DNA of 64,000 nucleotides from Streptomyces sp. NRRL S-337 (GTDB taxonomy: Bacteria; Actinomycetota; Actinomycetes; Streptomycetales; Streptomycetaceae): positions 46,965 through 110,964 of the forward strand of contig NZ_JOIX01000020.1 in the NCBI RefSeq assembly GCF_000720175.1, written 5' to 3'. Of this stretch, positions 18,077 through 28,177 are shown piece after piece. How positions within the stretch are numbered: the first letter of the stretch is position 1; the number at the start of each line of letters is the position of its first letter. Both the position numbers and the translations under genes were made by a program. The notes beneath the pieces were generated by a model, which saw nothing but the letters and a program-made list of their open reading frames with translations, was not told the DNA's origin and did no database searches.

Positions 18077-18424
18077 GACAGTTGGGGATCGATTGGCCTT
18101 GGGTGCCGGGCGTATGGCACACTGTCCAGGTTGCTCGGTTGAGTGCCGATGCTGCGCGCCTCCCGCCGGGAGGACCGGAAGCGAGTCCCAGGTATTCGTC
18201 GTCCCTTTTCAGGGGCGGAAGTACGGGAATCTTCCGGGAAGCGTCAGCGGGGTGCCTCGGCCAGGCGCCCGGTGGGTGTCCTTCCCCCGCCTCCTCCTTC
18301 TTGAGGGATCTTCCGTGCGGAGATTTACGAGAAGGGGTGCGACACGCCCGACCGCGTGGGTCGGAGAAGGACGCGAACCTCCCGGGTCCCAGAGCGTTAC
18401 GAGAGACAGGACTACGAAGTAGCC
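18077..18424 (+). promoter_or_regulatory. rpsJ (S10 operon) leader
   Basis: 348 bp between the tuf terminator and rpsJ, without a gene. I see no clean promoter; the best is TTGGCC (18093-18098) with CACACT (18118-18123), 19 bp apart. A hairpin CCTCCC/GGGAGG lies at 18159-18173. The segment 18340-18364 repeats the hairpin motif of the rpsL leader with one difference, 60 nt before the rpsJ start. S10 operons of other bacteria are regulated by L4 through the leader; this one does not obviously resemble that structure. Confidence 0.5.
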
Positions 18425-18733
18425 ATGGCGGGACAGAAGATCCGCATCCGGCTCAAGGCCTACGACCACGAGGTCATCGACTCCTCGGCGAAGAAGATCG
18501 TCGAGACGGTGACCCGCACTGGTGCGTCGGTCGCGGGCCCGGTGCCGCTGCCCACTGAAAAGAACGTGTACTGCGTCATCAAGTCGCCGCACAAGTACAA
18601 GGACTCGCGCGAGCACTTCGAGATGCGCACGCACAAGCGCCTGATCGACATCCTCGACCCGACGCCGAAGACCGTTGACTCCCTGATGCGACTCGACCTC
18701 CCGGCCGGTGTCGACATCGAGATCAAGCTCTGA
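18425..18733 (+). CDS. rpsJ: 30S ribosomal protein S10
   Basis: 30S head protein that doubles as the NusE partner of NusB/NusG. It has 102 residues from ATG 18425 ([19 protein letters not shown]). The flexible loop that enters the ribosome head covers [22 protein letters not shown]. First gene of the S10 block; rplC starts 18 nt downstream. An ATG-initiated N-terminal extension from 18356 is open but not conserved. Confidence 0.97.
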   Translation: MAGQKIRIRLKAYDHEVIDSSAKKIVETVTRTGASVAGPVPLPTEKNVYCVIKSPHKYKDSREHFEMRTHKRLIDILDPTPKTVDSLMRLDLPAGVDIEIKL

Positions 18734-18751
18734 GGGCCGGTGATCTGAGAG

Positions 18752-19396
18752 ATGGCTAAGCAGATCAAGGGCATCCTGGGCGAGAAGCTCGGTATGACGC
18801 AGGTGTGGGACGAGAACAACCGTGTTGTTCCGGTCACCGTCGTCAAGGCCGGGCCCTGTGTCGTTACCCAGGTGCGCACCAATGACCAGGACGGCTACGA
18901 CTCCGTCCAGATCGCCTTCGGCGAGATCGACCCGCGCAAGGTGAACAAGCCCCTCAAGGGCCACTTCGCGAAGGCCGACGTCACCCCCCGCCGTCACCTC
19001 GTCGAGGTCCGTACTCCCGACGCCGGTGAGTACACCCTCGGCCAGGAGCTGACCGCTGAGACCTTCGAGTCCGGCGTCAAGGTGGACGTGACCGGCAAGA
19101 GCAAGGGCAAGGGCTTCGCCGGTGTCATGAAGCGTCACGGCTTCGGCGGCGGCAAGGCCTCGCACGGTGCCCACCGCGTGCACCGCAAGCCGGGCTCCAT
19201 CGGTGGCTGCGCCACCCCGGGCCGCGTGTTCAAGGGCATGCGGATGGCCGGCCGTATGGGCAATGAGCGGGTCACCACCCAGAACCTGACCGTCCACGCC
19301 GTTGACGCGGAGAAGGGTCTGCTGCTCATCAAGGGCGCAGTTCCTGGTCCGAACGGCGGCCTCGTCCTGGTCCGTACCGCGGCCAAGGGGGCCTGA
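18752..19396 (+). CDS. rplC: 50S ribosomal protein L3
   Basis: Assembly-initiating protein whose long loop reaches the peptidyl-transferase centre. It has 214 residues, starting [20 protein letters not shown]. The central extension, around [21 protein letters not shown] and [13 protein letters not shown], is intact. It is 8 nt before rplD and shares its transcript. Confidence 0.98.
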   Translation: MAKQIKGILGEKLGMTQVWDENNRVVPVTVVKAGPCVVTQVRTNDQDGYDSVQIAFGEIDPRKVNKPLKGHFAKADVTPRRHLVEVRTPDAGEYTLGQELTAETFESGVKVDVTGKSKGKGFAGVMKRHGFGGGKASHGAHRVHRKPGSIGGCATPGRVFKGMRMAGRMGNERVTTQNLTVHAVDAEKGLLLIKGAVPGPNGGLVLVRTAAKGA

Positions 19397-19404
19397 GGTA
19401 ACCG

Positions 19405-20058
19405 ATGAGCACCATTGACATCCTTTCGCCTGCTGGCGACAAGGCCGGGTCCGTCGAGCTCCCTGCGGAGATCTTCGACGCCAAGGTCAGCATTCCGCTG
19501 ATCCACCAGGTCGTTGTTGCACAGCTGGCCGCGGCCCGTCAGGGCACGCACAAGACCAAGACCCGTGGCGAGGTCCGCGGCGGTGGCAAGAAGCCGTACC
19601 GCCAGAAGGGCACCGGCCGCGCGCGCCAGGGTTCGACCCGTGCGCCGCAGTTCGCCGGCGGTGGCATCGTCCACGGCCCCGTGCCGCGTGACTACAGCCA
19701 GCGGACCCCGAAGAAGATGAAGGCCGCCGCCCTGCGCGGTGCCCTCACCGACCGGGCCCGCAACAGCCGCATCCACGTCGTTTCCGGCGTGGTCGAGGGC
19801 GACATCTCCACCAAGGCCGCCAAGGCTCTCCTCGGCAAGGTCAGCGAGCGCAAGAACGTGCTCCTGGTCGCCGAGCGCAGCGACGAGGCCGCGTGGCTGT
19901 CCGCCCGCAACCTGCCCCAGGTTCACATCCTGGAGCCGGGCCAGCTGAACACGTACGACGTGCTCGTCTCCGACGACGTGGTCTTCACCAAGGCCGCCTT
20001 CGAGTCCTTCGTGTCCGGCCCCAAGGCCAACGCTGAGACCGAAGGGAGCGACGCCTGA
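19405..20058 (+). CDS. rplD: 50S ribosomal protein L4
   Basis: Lines the peptide exit tunnel with its extended loop and in other bacteria represses the S10 operon. It has 217 residues. The tunnel loop [21 protein letters not shown] (about residues 53-73) is conserved, including the macrolide-relevant [12 protein letters not shown]. Its TGA overlaps the ATG of rplW by one base (TGATG), implying translational coupling. Confidence 0.98.
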   Translation: MSTIDILSPAGDKAGSVELPAEIFDAKVSIPLIHQVVVAQLAAARQGTHKTKTRGEVRGGGKKPYRQKGTGRARQGSTRAPQFAGGGIVHGPVPRDYSQRTPKKMKAAALRGALTDRARNSRIHVVSGVVEGDISTKAAKALLGKVSERKNVLLVAERSDEAAWLSARNLPQVHILEPGQLNTYDVLVSDDVVFTKAAFESFVSGPKANAETEGSDA

Positions 20059-20381
20059 TGACTGAGGCCGTCGTCACCAGCAAGACCTTCACGGACCCGC
20101 GTGACATTCTTGTCAAGCCGGTGGTTTCCGAGAAGAGCTACGCGCTGCTGGACGAGAACAAGTACACGTTCGTCGTCGACCCGCGTGCAAACAAGACCCA
20201 GATCAAGCAGGCCGTCGAGGCGGTCTTCTCGGTCAAGGTCACCGGGGTCAACACGATCAACCGGCAGGGCAAGCGCAAGCGCACCCGCACCGGTTACGGC
20301 AAGCGCGCGAACACCAAGCGCGCCATCGTGACCCTCGCCGAGGGCGACCGTATCGACATCTTCGGCGGCCCGGTCTCCTAA
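20058..20381 (+). CDS. rplW: 50S ribosomal protein L23
   Basis: Sits at the tunnel exit and is the docking site for SRP and trigger factor. It has 107 residues. The beta-hairpin portion [20 protein letters not shown] reaches into the tunnel. The N-terminal [14 protein letters not shown] motif is typical. It overlaps rplD by one base and is followed by rplB after 39 nt. Confidence 0.97.
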   Translation: MTEAVVTSKTFTDPRDILVKPVVSEKSYALLDENKYTFVVDPRANKTQIKQAVEAVFSVKVTGVNTINRQGKRKRTRTGYGKRANTKRAIVTLAEGDRIDIFGGPVS

Positions 20382-20420
20382 CGGAGTCCGAGTCGTCCGG
20401 AATCGGACGAGGACTGAGAA

Positions 20421-21257
20421 ATGGGTATCCGCAAGTACAAGCCGACGACCCCGGGCCGTCGTGGCTCCAGCGTCGCCGACTTTGTCGAGATCACGCGGTC
20501 CACGCCGGAGAAGTCGCTGGTCCGCCCGCTGCACAGCAAGGGCGGCCGTAACAACGCCGGTCGTGTGACCGTTCGCCACCAGGGCGGTGGCCACAAGCGC
20601 GCCTACCGCGTGATCGACTTCCGTCGTCACGACAAGGACGGCGTGCCGGCCAAGGTCGCGCACATCGAGTACGACCCGAACCGCACCGCGCGCATCGCGC
20701 TGCTGCACTACGCAGACGGCGAGAAGCGCTACATCATCGCGCCCCGTGGCCTGGCCCAGGGTGCTCGGATTGAGAACGGCCCTGGCGCCGACATCAAGCC
20801 GGGCAACAACCTGCCGCTGCGCCACATCCCCGTGGGTACGACGATCCACGCGATCGAGCTGCGTCCGGGCGGCGGTGCGAAGTTCGCCCGCTCGGCCGGT
20901 GCCTCCGTGCAGCTGCTGGCGAAGGAGGGCGCGATGGCCCACCTTCGTATGCCGTCCGGTGAGATCCGCCTGGTCGACGTGCGCTGCCGCGCCACCGTCG
21001 GCGAGGTCGGCAACGCCGAGCAGTCGAACATCAACTGGGGCAAGGCCGGCCGTATGCGCTGGAAGGGCGTCCGCCCGACCGTGCGTGGTGTCGTGATGAA
21101 CCCGGTCGACCACCCGCACGGTGGTGGTGAGGGCAAGACCTCCGGTGGTCGCCACCCGGTCTCGCCCTGGGGCCAGAAGGAGGGTCGTACTCGCTCGCCG
21201 AAGAAGGCCAGCAACAAGTACATCGTCCGCCGCCGCAAGACGAACAAGAAGCGCTAG
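20421..21257 (+). CDS. rplB: 50S ribosomal protein L2
   Basis: Required for subunit association and peptidyl-transferase activity. It has 278 residues starting [14 protein letters not shown]. The near-universal [14 protein letters not shown] loop has its key histidines at residues 231 and 233. The C-terminus is highly basic (RRRKTNKKR). It lies 12 nt before rpsS in the S10 block. Confidence 0.98.
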   Translation: MGIRKYKPTTPGRRGSSVADFVEITRSTPEKSLVRPLHSKGGRNNAGRVTVRHQGGGHKRAYRVIDFRRHDKDGVPAKVAHIEYDPNRTARIALLHYADGEKRYIIAPRGLAQGARIENGPGADIKPGNNLPLRHIPVGTTIHAIELRPGGGAKFARSAGASVQLLAKEGAMAHLRMPSGEIRLVDVRCRATVGEVGNAEQSNINWGKAGRMRWKGVRPTVRGVVMNPVDHPHGGGEGKTSGGRHPVSPWGQKEGRTRSPKKASNKYIVRRRKTNKKR

Positions 21258-21269
21258 GAGCGGGTTTAG

Positions 21270-21551
21270 ATGCCGCGCAGTCTCAAGAAGGGGCCCTTCG
21301 TCGACGACCACCTCTCCAAGAAGGTGGACACGCAGAACGAAGCCGGCACCAAGAACGTCATCAAGACCTGGTCCCGCCGCTCCATGATCGTCCCGGCCAT
21401 GCTCGGCCACACGATCGCGGTGCACGACGGCCGCAAGCACGTCCCGGTGTTCGTCACCGAGTCGATGGTCGGCCACAAGCTCGGCGAGTTTGCGCCGACC
21501 CGCACCTTCCGCGGCCACGAGAAGGACGACCGCAAGTCGCGTCGTCGCTGA
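21270..21551 (+). CDS. rpsS: 30S ribosomal protein S19
   Basis: 30S head protein that contacts the A-site tRNA and pairs with S13. It has 93 residues, [20 protein letters not shown] at the N-terminus and [21 protein letters not shown] at the C-terminus. Both ends are family-typical. The Shine-Dalgarno AGGAGCGGG lies at the rplB stop codon. Confidence 0.98.
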   Translation: MPRSLKKGPFVDDHLSKKVDTQNEAGTKNVIKTWSRRSMIVPAMLGHTIAVHDGRKHVPVFVTESMVGHKLGEFAPTRTFRGHEKDDRKSRRR

Positions 21552-21595
21552 TCGACCGGAGTGCGAAGACTATGACTGACACCGAAGGGACAACC

Positions 21596-21943
21596 ATGGA
21601 AGCCAGGGCCCAGGCGCGGTACATCCGCGTCACGCCCATGAAGGCCCGCCGCGTGGTGGACCTTATCCGTGGCATGGATGCCACGGAGGCTCAGGCGGTC
21701 CTGCGTTTCGCCCCGCAGGCCGCGAGCGTGCCGGTGGGCAAGGTGCTGGACAGCGCCATTGCCAACGCCGCGCACAACTACGACCACACGGACGCCTCTA
21801 CGCTGGTCATCAGCGAGGCGTACGTCGACGAGGGCCCGACCCTGAAGCGGTTCCGTCCGCGTGCCCAGGGCCGTGCCTACCGGATCCGCAAGCGGACCAG
21901 CCACATCACCGTGGTCGTCAGCAGCAAGGAAGGAACCCGGTAA
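21596..21943 (+). CDS. rplV: 50S ribosomal protein L22
   Basis: Lines the exit tunnel opposite L4; its beta-hairpin affects macrolide binding. I choose ATG 21596 (115 residues, [20 protein letters not shown]) because GAAGGGA is 5 nt upstream. An in-frame ATG at 21572 would add MTDTEGTT, with a poorer GGAG spacing, and cannot be excluded. The tunnel hairpin spans [20 protein letters not shown]. The TAA overlaps the ATG of rpsC (TAATG). Confidence 0.93.
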   Translation: MEARAQARYIRVTPMKARRVVDLIRGMDATEAQAVLRFAPQAASVPVGKVLDSAIANAAHNYDHTDASTLVISEAYVDEGPTLKRFRPRAQGRAYRIRKRTSHITVVVSSKEGTR

Positions 21944-22770
21944 TGGGCCAGAAGGTAAACCCGCACGGGTTCCGCCTCGGCGTGACGACGGACTTCAAGT
22001 CCCGCTGGTACGCCGACAAGCTGTACAAGGACTACGTCAAGGAAGACGTCGCCATTCGTCGCATGATGACGAAGGGCATGGAGCGCGCCGGTATCTCGAA
22101 GGTGGAGATCGAGCGCACCCGTGAGCGCGTCCGCGTTGACATCCACACCGCTCGCCCGGGCATCGTCATCGGCCGCCGCGGCGCCGAGGCCGACCGCATC
22201 CGCGGTGAGCTCGAGAAGCTGACCGGCAAGCAGGTCCAGCTGAACATCCTCGAGGTCAAGAACCCCGAGACCGATGCTCAGCTGGTCGCCCAGGCCGTCG
22301 CCGAGCAGCTGTCCTCCCGCGTCTCCTTCCGTCGCGCCATGCGTAAGAGCATGCAGTCGACGATGAAGGCCGGCGCCAAGGGCATCAAGATCCAGTGCGG
22401 CGGTCGTCTCGGCGGCGCCGAGATGTCCCGCTCGGAGTTCTACCGCGAGGGCCGTGTGCCCCTGCACACGCTCCGCGCGAACGTCGACTACGGCTTCTTC
22501 GAGGCCAAGACCACCTTCGGCCGCATCGGCGTGAAGGTCTGGATCTACAAGGGCGACGTCAAGAACATCGCCGAGGTGCGTGCCGAGAACGCTGCCGCCC
22601 GTGCGGGTAACCGCCCGGCCCGCGGTGGCGGCAACGACCGCCCGCGCCGCGGTGGCGAGCGTGGCGGCCGCGGTGGCCGCAAGCCGCAGCAGCAGACCGC
22701 CGCTGCCGAGGCCCCCAAGGCCGAGGCCGCTGCCGCTGCTCCGGCGGAGACCCCCGGAACGGAGGCCTGA
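21943..22770 (+). CDS. rpsC: 30S ribosomal protein S3
   Basis: Forms the mRNA entry tunnel. It has 275 residues: [14 protein letters not shown] start, a KH domain (about 40-110, with [15 protein letters not shown]), and the C-terminal S3 domain ending near [16 protein letters not shown]. After about residue 215 comes an actinobacterial Arg/Gly then Ala/Glu-rich tail ([19 protein letters not shown]). Overlaps rplV by one base and is 5 nt from rplP. Confidence 0.98.
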   Translation: MGQKVNPHGFRLGVTTDFKSRWYADKLYKDYVKEDVAIRRMMTKGMERAGISKVEIERTRERVRVDIHTARPGIVIGRRGAEADRIRGELEKLTGKQVQLNILEVKNPETDAQLVAQAVAEQLSSRVSFRRAMRKSMQSTMKAGAKGIKIQCGGRLGGAEMSRSEFYREGRVPLHTLRANVDYGFFEAKTTFGRIGVKVWIYKGDVKNIAEVRAENAAARAGNRPARGGGNDRPRRGGERGGRGGRKPQQQTAAAEAPKAEAAAAAPAETPGTEA

Positions 22771-22775
22771 CCGAC

Positions 22776-23195
22776 ATGCTGATCCCTCGCAGGGTCAAGC
22801 ACCGCAAGCAGCACCACCCGAAGCGCAACGGCATGGCCAAGGGTGGCACCGAGCTGGCCTTCGGTGAGTACGGAATCCAGGCCGTCACCCCGGCCTACGT
22901 GACGAACCGGCAGATCGAGTCCGCTCGTATTGCCATGACCCGTCACATCAAGCGTGGCGGCAAGGTGTGGATCAACATCTACCCCGACCGTCCGCTGACG
23001 AAGAAGCCGGCCGAGACCCGCATGGGTTCCGGTAAGGGTTCTCCGGAGTGGTGGGTCGCGAACGTCAAGCCCGGTCGGGTGATGTTCGAGCTGTCCTTCC
23101 CGAACGAAAAGGTTGCCAAGGAGGCGCTGACCCGCGCCGCCCACAAGCTTCCGATGAAGTGCCGCATCGTGCGGCGCGAGGCAGGTGAGTCGTGA
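22776..23195 (+). CDS. rplP: 50S ribosomal protein L16
   Basis: Contacts tRNA in the A and P sites near the peptidyl-transferase centre. It has 139 residues, starting [19 protein letters not shown] and carrying the conserved [19 protein letters not shown] segment, which in other bacteria is the site of arginine hydroxylation and avilamycin-resistance changes. Its stop codon overlaps the start of rpmC. Confidence 0.98.
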   Translation: MLIPRRVKHRKQHHPKRNGMAKGGTELAFGEYGIQAVTPAYVTNRQIESARIAMTRHIKRGGKVWINIYPDRPLTKKPAETRMGSGKGSPEWWVANVKPGRVMFELSFPNEKVAKEALTRAAHKLPMKCRIVRREAGES

Positions 23196-23419
23196 TGGCG
23201 GCCGGTACCAAGGCGACCGAGCTGCGCGAGCTGAATGACGAGGACCTCGTCGGCAAGCTTCGTGAGGCCAAGGAGGAGCTGTTCAACCTCCGCTTCCAGG
23301 CGGCGACCGGACAGCTCGAGAACCACGGCCGGCTGAAGGCCGTCCGCAAGGACATCGCCCGGATCTACACCCTGATGCGTGAGCGTGAGCTGGGCATCGA
23401 GACGGTGGAGAGCGCCTGA
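23195..23419 (+). CDS. rpmC: 50S ribosomal protein L29
   Basis: Small two-helix protein at the tunnel exit next to L23. It is 74 residues from ATG 23195, which overlaps the rplP stop (TGATG). A GTG three bases earlier is in frame but the coupled ATG is the better choice. Contains the [26 protein letters not shown] core (residues about 28-54). Overlaps rpsQ by one base. Confidence 0.95.
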   Translation: MAAGTKATELRELNDEDLVGKLREAKEELFNLRFQAATGQLENHGRLKAVRKDIARIYTLMRERELGIETVESA

Positions 23420-23700
23420 TGAGCGAGAAGAATGTGACTGAGACGAACGAGCGCGGTTTCCGCAAGACCCGTGAGGGTCTCGTCGTCAGCGACAAGATGG
23501 ACAAGACCGTCGTCGTCGCCGTCGAGGACCGCGTCAAGCACGCGCTGTACGGCAAGGTCATCCGCCGTACCAACAAGCTCAAGGCGCACGACGAGCAGAA
23601 CGCTGCCGGTGTCGGCGACCGCGTCCTCCTGATGGAGACCCGGCCGCTGTCCGCCACCAAGCGCTGGCGCATCGTCGAGATCCTCGAGAAGGCCAAGTAA
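23419..23700 (+). CDS. rpsQ: 30S ribosomal protein S17
   Basis: Primary 16S rRNA-binding OB-fold protein. It has 93 residues, with a slightly longer N-terminus than E. coli ([20 protein letters not shown]), then [20 protein letters not shown]. Last gene of the tightly overlapping S10 block. Two strong hairpins follow before rplN, marking a likely operon boundary. Confidence 0.97.
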   Translation: MSEKNVTETNERGFRKTREGLVVSDKMDKTVVVAVEDRVKHALYGKVIRRTNKLKAHDEQNAAGVGDRVLLMETRPLSATKRWRIVEILEKAK

Positions 23701-23705
23701 TCCCT

Positions 23706-23775
23706 CCTAGGGGGACCCCCTAGGAACAGTTCCGCCAGGCTCGGCGAGAAGCGCGATCCACTCGCGCTTCTCGCC
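23706..23775 (+). terminator. Two consecutive hairpins between rpsQ and rplN
   Basis: First, a near-continuous palindrome CCTAGGGGG-A-CCCCCTAGG (23706-23724). Second, a perfect 13-bp stem, GGCGAGAAGCGCG (23743-23755) with CGCGCTTCTCGCC (23763-23775), 7-nt loop. No U-tract. They separate the S10 and spc gene groups and probably act as terminator or attenuator. Confidence 0.65.
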
Positions 23776-23804
23776 GGGAACCGGCAGACATTCAGGAGAT
23801 AGAC

Positions 23805-24173
23805 GTGATCCAGCAGGAGTCGCGACTGCGTGTCGCCGACAACACTGGTGCGAAGGAGATCCTTTGCATCCGTGTTCTCGGTGGTTCCGGTCGCCGCTAC
23901 GCGGGCATCGGTGACGTCATCGTCGCCACCGTCAAGGATGCGATCCCCGGTGGCAACGTGAAGAAGGGTGACGTCGTCAAGGCCGTCATCGTTCGCACCG
24001 TCAAGGAGCGCCGCCGTCCGGACGGCTCGTACATCCGCTTCGACGAGAACGCGGCCGTCATCCTCAAGAACGATGGCGACCCCCGCGGCACCCGCATCTT
24101 CGGCCCCGTGGGCCGGGAACTGCGCGAGAAGAAGTTCATGAAGATCATCTCGCTCGCGCCGGAGGTGCTGTAA
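23805..24173 (+). CDS. rplN: 50S ribosomal protein L14
   Basis: Subunit-interface protein that forms bridges with 16S rRNA and binds RsfS when ribosomes are silenced. It has 122 residues from GTG 23805 ([19 protein letters not shown]), the standard length. TCAGGAGA is the Shine-Dalgarno. It heads the spc gene group, and rplX begins 3 nt after its stop. Confidence 0.97.
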   Translation: MIQQESRLRVADNTGAKEILCIRVLGGSGRRYAGIGDVIVATVKDAIPGGNVKKGDVVKAVIVRTVKERRRPDGSYIRFDENAAVILKNDGDPRGTRIFGPVGRELREKKFMKIISLAPEVL

Positions 24174-24176
24174 CCG

Positions 24177-24500
24177 ATGAAGATCAAGAAGGGCGACCTG
24201 GTCCAGGTCATCACCGGTAAGGACAAGGGCAAGCAGGGCAAGGTCATCCAGGCCTTCCCCCGCGAGGACCGTGTCCTGGTCGAGGGTGTCAACCGGGTCA
24301 AGAAGCACACCAAGGCCGGCCAGACCGCTCGTGGTTCGAAGACCGGCGGCATCGTGACGACCGAGGCCCCGATCCACGTGAGCAACGTTCAGCTCGTGGT
24401 GGAGAAGGACGGCCAGAAGGTTGTCACCCGCGTCGGATACCGCTTCGACGACGAGGGCAACAAGATCCGCGTTGCCAAGCGGACCGGTGAGGACATCTGA
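24177..24500 (+). CDS. rplX: 50S ribosomal protein L24
   Basis: Assembly initiator near the tunnel exit. It has 107 residues: KOW motif at the N-terminus ([20 protein letters not shown]), then [11 protein letters not shown]. Coupled to both neighbours: 3 nt after rplN and one-base overlap with rplE (TGATG). Confidence 0.97.
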   Translation: MKIKKGDLVQVITGKDKGKQGKVIQAFPREDRVLVEGVNRVKKHTKAGQTARGSKTGGIVTTEAPIHVSNVQLVVEKDGQKVVTRVGYRFDDEGNKIRVAKRTGEDI

Positions 24501-25060
24501 TGACTGCCACCACCAACGCGCCGCGTCTCAAGACGCGCTACCGCGAAGAGATCGCCGGGAAGCTGAAGGACGAGTTCTCGTTCGAGAACGTCATGCAGAT
24601 CCCCGGTCTGACCAAGATCGTGGTCAACATGGGTGTGGGCGACGCCGCCCGCGACTCCAAGCTGATCGAGGGCGCCATCCGCGACCTCACCACGATCACC
24701 GGCCAGAAGCCGGCCGTCACCAAGGCCCGTAAGTCCATCGCGCAGTTCAAGCTGCGTGAGGGCCAGCCGATCGGTGCCCACGTCACCCTCCGCGGTGACC
24801 GCATGTGGGAGTTCCTGGACCGTCTGCTGTCGCTCGCGCTCCCGCGCATCCGCGACTTCCGTGGTCTGTCCCCGAAGCAGTTCGACGGTCGGGGCAACTA
24901 CACCTTCGGTCTCACGGAGCAGGTCATGTTCCACGAGATCGACCAGGACAAGATCGACCGTACCCGGGGTATGGACATCACCGTGGTCACCACGGCGACC
25001 AACGACGATGAGGGCCGCGCTCTCCTTCGTCACCTCGGCTTCCCGTTCAAGGAGGCGTGA
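24500..25060 (+). CDS. rplE: 50S ribosomal protein L5
   Basis: Binds 5S rRNA in the central protuberance and contacts the P-site tRNA. It has 186 residues, the usual length for actinobacteria. The segments [21 protein letters not shown] and [24 protein letters not shown] (given abridged) are conserved. Its 3' end contains the AAGGAGG that serves rpsZ. Confidence 0.97.
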   Translation: MTATTNAPRLKTRYREEIAGKLKDEFSFENVMQIPGLTKIVVNMGVGDAARDSKLIEGAIRDLTTITGQKPAVTKARKSIAQFKLREGQPIGAHVTLRGDRMWEFLDRLLSLALPRIRDFRGLSPKQFDGRGNYTFGLTEQVMFHEIDQDKIDRTRGMDITVVTTATNDDEGRALLRHLGFPFKEA

Positions 25061-25065
25061 GCGAG

Positions 25066-25251
25066 ATGGCGAAGAAGGCTCTGATTGCCAAGGCTGCTCG
25101 CAAGCCGAAGTTCGGTGTGCGCGCGTACACCCGCTGCCAGCGCTGCGGCCGTCCGCACTCCGTGTACCGCAAGTTCGGCCTGTGCCGCGTGTGCCTTCGT
25201 GAGATGGCTCACCGTGGCGAGCTGCCGGGCGTGACCAAGAGCTCCTGGTAA
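25066..25251 (+). CDS. rpsZ: 30S ribosomal protein S14, zinc type
   Basis: Small 61-residue S14 of the zinc-binding (C+) class. Ligands C24, C27, C40, C43 form CQRC...CRVC. The ATG at 25066 is 5 nt after the rplE stop and 8-9 nt from AAGGAGG; a GTG at 25057 is in frame but overlaps rplE. Streptomyces usually carry a second, zinc-free S14 elsewhere for zinc limitation; only the zinc form is in this window. Confidence 0.96.
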   Translation: MAKKALIAKAARKPKFGVRAYTRCQRCGRPHSVYRKFGLCRVCLREMAHRGELPGVTKSSW

Positions 25252-25490
25252 TCCCCCAGTTGGGATTCCCCGGAGACTCTCGGTAAGCAGTCGGTCGGCG
25301 GGCACCTGCCCCCTTTTCCCGTAGGGTGGAGGGGTTTGGGTGTCCCGCCGCCCGAGACCGACCGCGGGCCGTGCCCGCATAACGTCGCTTACTACGCCGT
25401 AGGTCCCCGCGCCGCACCCGTCCCGACCTTGATCGGGGAGAGGGATGGCGCACATAGGAAACCCCGGCGAGAGAGGCCGAAGGCCAATTC
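25252..25490 (+). promoter_or_regulatory. rpsZ-rpsH spacer with leader hairpin
   Basis: 239 bp without a gene inside the spc group. A TAGGGT (25322-25327) could be a -10 but has no -35. A 6-bp hairpin GCGGGC/GCCCGC closes a CGT loop at 25364-25378, preceded by CCGACC that resembles part of the rpsL/rpsJ leader motif. Likely holds an internal promoter or regulatory leader; evidence is weak. Confidence 0.35.
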
Positions 25491-25889
25491 ATGACCATGA
25501 CTGACCCCATCGCAGACATGCTGACCCGTCTGCGGAACGCGAACTCGGCGTACCACGACACCGTCGTGATGCCGCACAGCAAGATCAAGTCGCACATCGC
25601 GGAGATCCTCCAGCAGGAGGGTTACATCACCGGCTGGCGCGTCGAGGACGCCGAGGTCGGCAAGAACCTCGTCCTCGAGCTGAAGTTCGGCCCGAACCGC
25701 GAGCGCTCGATCGCCGGCATCAAGCGGATCTCGAAGCCGGGCCTGCGGGTCTACGCAAAGTCCACCAACCTGCCGAAGGTGCTCGGCGGCCTGGGCGTGG
25801 CGATCATCTCCACGTCGCACGGTCTCCTCACCGGCCAGCAGGCGCAGAAGAAGGGCGTGGGTGGGGAAGTCCTCGCCTACGTCTGGTAA
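25491..25889 (+). CDS. rpsH: 30S ribosomal protein S8
   Basis: Primary 16S rRNA-binding protein, and in E. coli the repressor of the spc operon. It has 132 residues starting [18 protein letters not shown]; an ATG two codons later is also possible. The C-terminal [26 protein letters not shown] is conserved. Followed by rplF after 22 nt. Confidence 0.97.
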   Translation: MTMTDPIADMLTRLRNANSAYHDTVVMPHSKIKSHIAEILQQEGYITGWRVEDAEVGKNLVLELKFGPNRERSIAGIKRISKPGLRVYAKSTNLPKVLGGLGVAIISTSHGLLTGQQAQKKGVGGEVLAYVW

Positions 25890-25911
25890 CCCGGGAACGG
25901 AGGAAGAGCTA

Positions 25912-26451
25912 ATGTCGCGTATTGGCAAGCTGCCCATCCAGGTTCCCGCTGGCGTGGACGTCACCATCGAGGGCCGCACGGTCAACGTGAAGGGCCCCAA
26001 GGGTTCCCTTTCGCACACCGTCGCGGCTCCCATCGAGGTCGCCAAGGGTGAGGACGGCGTCATCAGCGTCACCCGCCCGAACGACGAGCGTCAGAACAAG
26101 GCCCTGCACGGCCTGTCCCGCACGCTGGTGGCGAACATGATCACCGGCGTGACCCAGGGATACAGCAAGGCGCTCGAGATCAGCGGTGTCGGTTACCGCG
26201 TCCAGGCGAAGGGCTCCAACCTGGAGTTCTCCCTGGGCTACAGCCACCCGATCCTGATCGAGGCCCCCGAGGGCATCTCGTTCAAGGTCGAGTCCCCGAC
26301 CAAGCTCAGCGTCGAGGGCATCGACAAGCAGAAGGTCGGCGAGGTGGCGGCGAACATCCGCAAGCTGCGCAAGCCTGACCCGTACAAGGCCAAGGGCGTC
26401 AAGTACGCCGGCGAGGTCATCCGCCGCAAGGTCGGAAAGGCTGGTAAGTAA
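25912..26451 (+). CDS. rplF: 50S ribosomal protein L6
   Basis: Binds near the sarcin-ricin loop and GTPase centre. It has 179 residues, with the two homologous domains of the family; C-terminal [21 protein letters not shown] start at ATG 25912 ([17 protein letters not shown]) because CGGAGGAAGAG is just upstream, rejecting an open extension into rpsH. Confidence 0.97.
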   Translation: MSRIGKLPIQVPAGVDVTIEGRTVNVKGPKGSLSHTVAAPIEVAKGEDGVISVTRPNDERQNKALHGLSRTLVANMITGVTQGYSKALEISGVGYRVQAKGSNLEFSLGYSHPILIEAPEGISFKVESPTKLSVEGIDKQKVGEVAANIRKLRKPDPYKAKGVKYAGEVIRRKVGKAGK

Positions 26452-26454
26452 GCC

Positions 26455-26838
26455 ATGGCATACGGTGTGAAGATCGCTAAGGGCAACGCGTACAAGCGCG
26501 CCGCTGCGAAGCGTCGCCACATCCGCATCCGTAAGCGGATTTCGGGTACCCCGGAGCGTCCGCGTCTGGTCGTGACGCGGTCCAACCGCGGCATCACCGC
26601 TCAGGTCATCGACGACATCCAGGGCCACACCCTGGCCTCGGCGTCGACCCTGGACGCGTCCATCCGTGGTGGCGAGGGCGACAAGAGCGCCCAGGCCCAG
26701 AAGGTCGGCGCCCTGGTTGCCGAGCGTGCCAAGGCCGCCGGTGTCGAGGCCGTCGTGTTCGACCGCGGTGGCAAGCAGTACGCCGGGCGGATTGCCGCTC
26801 TGGCCGACGCCGCCCGCGAAGCCGGGCTGAAGTTCTAA
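26455..26838 (+). CDS. rplR: 50S ribosomal protein L18
   Basis: Binds 5S rRNA with L5. It has 127 residues starting [22 protein letters not shown] and containing the [21 protein letters not shown]-terminal block. It follows rplF by 3 nt and precedes rpsE by 46 nt. Confidence 0.97.
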   Translation: MAYGVKIAKGNAYKRAAAKRRHIRIRKRISGTPERPRLVVTRSNRGITAQVIDDIQGHTLASASTLDASIRGGEGDKSAQAQKVGALVAERAKAAGVEAVVFDRGGKQYAGRIAALADAAREAGLKF

Positions 26839-26884
26839 GCCCCGGTTCCGGAGCTAGCGGACGTAACAGAGAGAGGTAAATCCA

Positions 26885-27487
26885 ATGGCTGGACCCCAGC
26901 GCCGCGGAAGCGGTGCCGGTGGCGGCGAGCGGCGGGACCGGAAGGGTCGCGACGGTGGCGCTGCCGCCGAGAAGACCGCGTACGTTGAGCGCGTAGTCGC
27001 GATCAACCGCGTCGCCAAGGTTGTCAAGGGTGGTCGTCGCTTCAGCTTTACCGCGCTGGTCGTGGTGGGCGACGGTGACGGCACCGTGGGTGTCGGTTAC
27101 GGCAAGGCCAAGGAAGTTCCGGCTGCCATCGCCAAGGGCGTGGAAGAGGCCAAGAAGAACTTCTTCAAGGTCCCCCGTATCCAGGGCACCATCCCGCACC
27201 CCATCCAGGGCGAGAAGGCTGCGGGCGTCGTCCTGCTCAAGCCGGCTTCCCCCGGTACCGGTGTGATCGCCGGTGGCCCGGTGCGCGCCGTTCTGGAGTG
27301 CGCGGGCATCCACGACGTGCTGAGCAAGTCGCTCGGTTCGTCGAACCCGATCAACATCGTGCACGCCACGGTGACCGCGCTTCAGGGCCTGCAGCGCCCC
27401 GAGGAGATCGCGGCACGTCGTGGCCTGCCGCTGGAGGACGTGGCTCCCGCCGCTCTGCTGCGGGCGCGTGCAGGGGTGAGCGCGTAA
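26885..27487 (+). CDS. rpsE: 30S ribosomal protein S5
   Basis: Fidelity protein at the mRNA entry and spectinomycin site. It has 200 residues. The N-terminal Gly/Arg-rich extension ([20 protein letters not shown]) is typical of actinobacteria. The dsRBD-like core contains [19 protein letters not shown] and [20 protein letters not shown]. Its TAA overlaps the rpmD ATG by one base. Confidence 0.97.
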   Translation: MAGPQRRGSGAGGGERRDRKGRDGGAAAEKTAYVERVVAINRVAKVVKGGRRFSFTALVVVGDGDGTVGVGYGKAKEVPAAIAKGVEEAKKNFFKVPRIQGTIPHPIQGEKAAGVVLLKPASPGTGVIAGGPVRAVLECAGIHDVLSKSLGSSNPINIVHATVTALQGLQRPEEIAARRGLPLEDVAPAALLRARAGVSA

Positions 27488-27669
27488 TGGCTCGCCTGGA
27501 GATCACGCAGACCAAGTCCTACATCGGCAGCAAGCAGAACCACCGCGACACGCTGCGTTCGCTCGGCCTGAAGCGGCTGGGTGACGTGGTTGTCAAGGAG
27601 GACCGCCCCGAGTTCCGCGGCATGGTGCACACCGTCCGCCACCTCGTGTCGGTCAAGGAGGTCGACTGA
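27487..27669 (+). CDS. rpmD: 50S ribosomal protein L30
   Basis: Small peripheral 50S protein of 60 residues: [20 protein letters not shown], then [15 protein letters not shown] overlaps the rpsE stop (TAATG), and rplO begins 1 nt after its own stop, so S5, L30 and L15 are tightly coupled. Confidence 0.96.
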   Translation: MARLEITQTKSYIGSKQNHRDTLRSLGLKRLGDVVVKEDRPEFRGMVHTVRHLVSVKEVD

Positions 27670-27670
27670 C

Positions 27671-28126
27671 ATGGCGGAGCAGAACCCGCTGAAGGTCCAC
27701 AACCTCCGGCCCGCCCCGGGCGCCAAGACCGCCAAGACCCGTGTCGGTCGTGGTGAGGCGTCCAAGGGTAAGACCGCCGGTCGTGGTACCAAGGGCACCA
27801 AGGCCCGCTACCAGGTTCCGGAGCGCTTCGAGGGTGGGCAGATGCCCCTCCACATGCGCCTCCCGAAGCTGAAGGGCTTCAAGAACCCCGCCCACAAGCA
27901 GTTCCAGGTCGTGAACCTGGACAAGCTGGCCGCGCTGTACCCGCAGGGTGGCGAGGTCACGGTGGCCGACCTGGTCGCCAAGGGCGCGGTGCGCAAGAAC
28001 GAGCTCGTCAAGGTCCTGGGCCAGGGCGAGGTCTCCGTGGCGCTGCAGGTTTCGGTTGACGCCGTCTCCGGCTCCGCCAAGGAGAAGATCGCCGCCGCCG
28101 GCGGCACCGTCACCGAGCTCATCTGA
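27671..28126 (+). CDS. rplO: 50S ribosomal protein L15
   Basis: Late assembly protein threaded through 23S rRNA. It has 151 residues from ATG 27671. It begins [20 protein letters not shown] and has the Gly/Lys-rich loop [20 protein letters not shown] (about 24-43). A strong terminator-like hairpin separates it from secY. Confidence 0.97.
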   Translation: MAEQNPLKVHNLRPAPGAKTAKTRVGRGEASKGKTAGRGTKGTKARYQVPERFEGGQMPLHMRLPKLKGFKNPAHKQFQVVNLDKLAALYPQGGEVTVADLVAKGAVRKNELVKVLGQGEVSVALQVSVDAVSGSAKEKIAAAGGTVTELI

Positions 28127-28143
28127 GTTCGCTGGTTCAACTG

Positions 28144-28177
28144 ACCGGGGATGCCCATCGATTGGGGCATCCCCGGT
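28144..28177 (+). terminator. Terminator between rplO and secY
   Basis: Stem of about 13 bp centred on GGGGATGCCC (28147-28156) with GGGCATCCCC (28165-28174), extended by ACC/GGT pairs; 8-nt loop. Confidence 0.75.
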
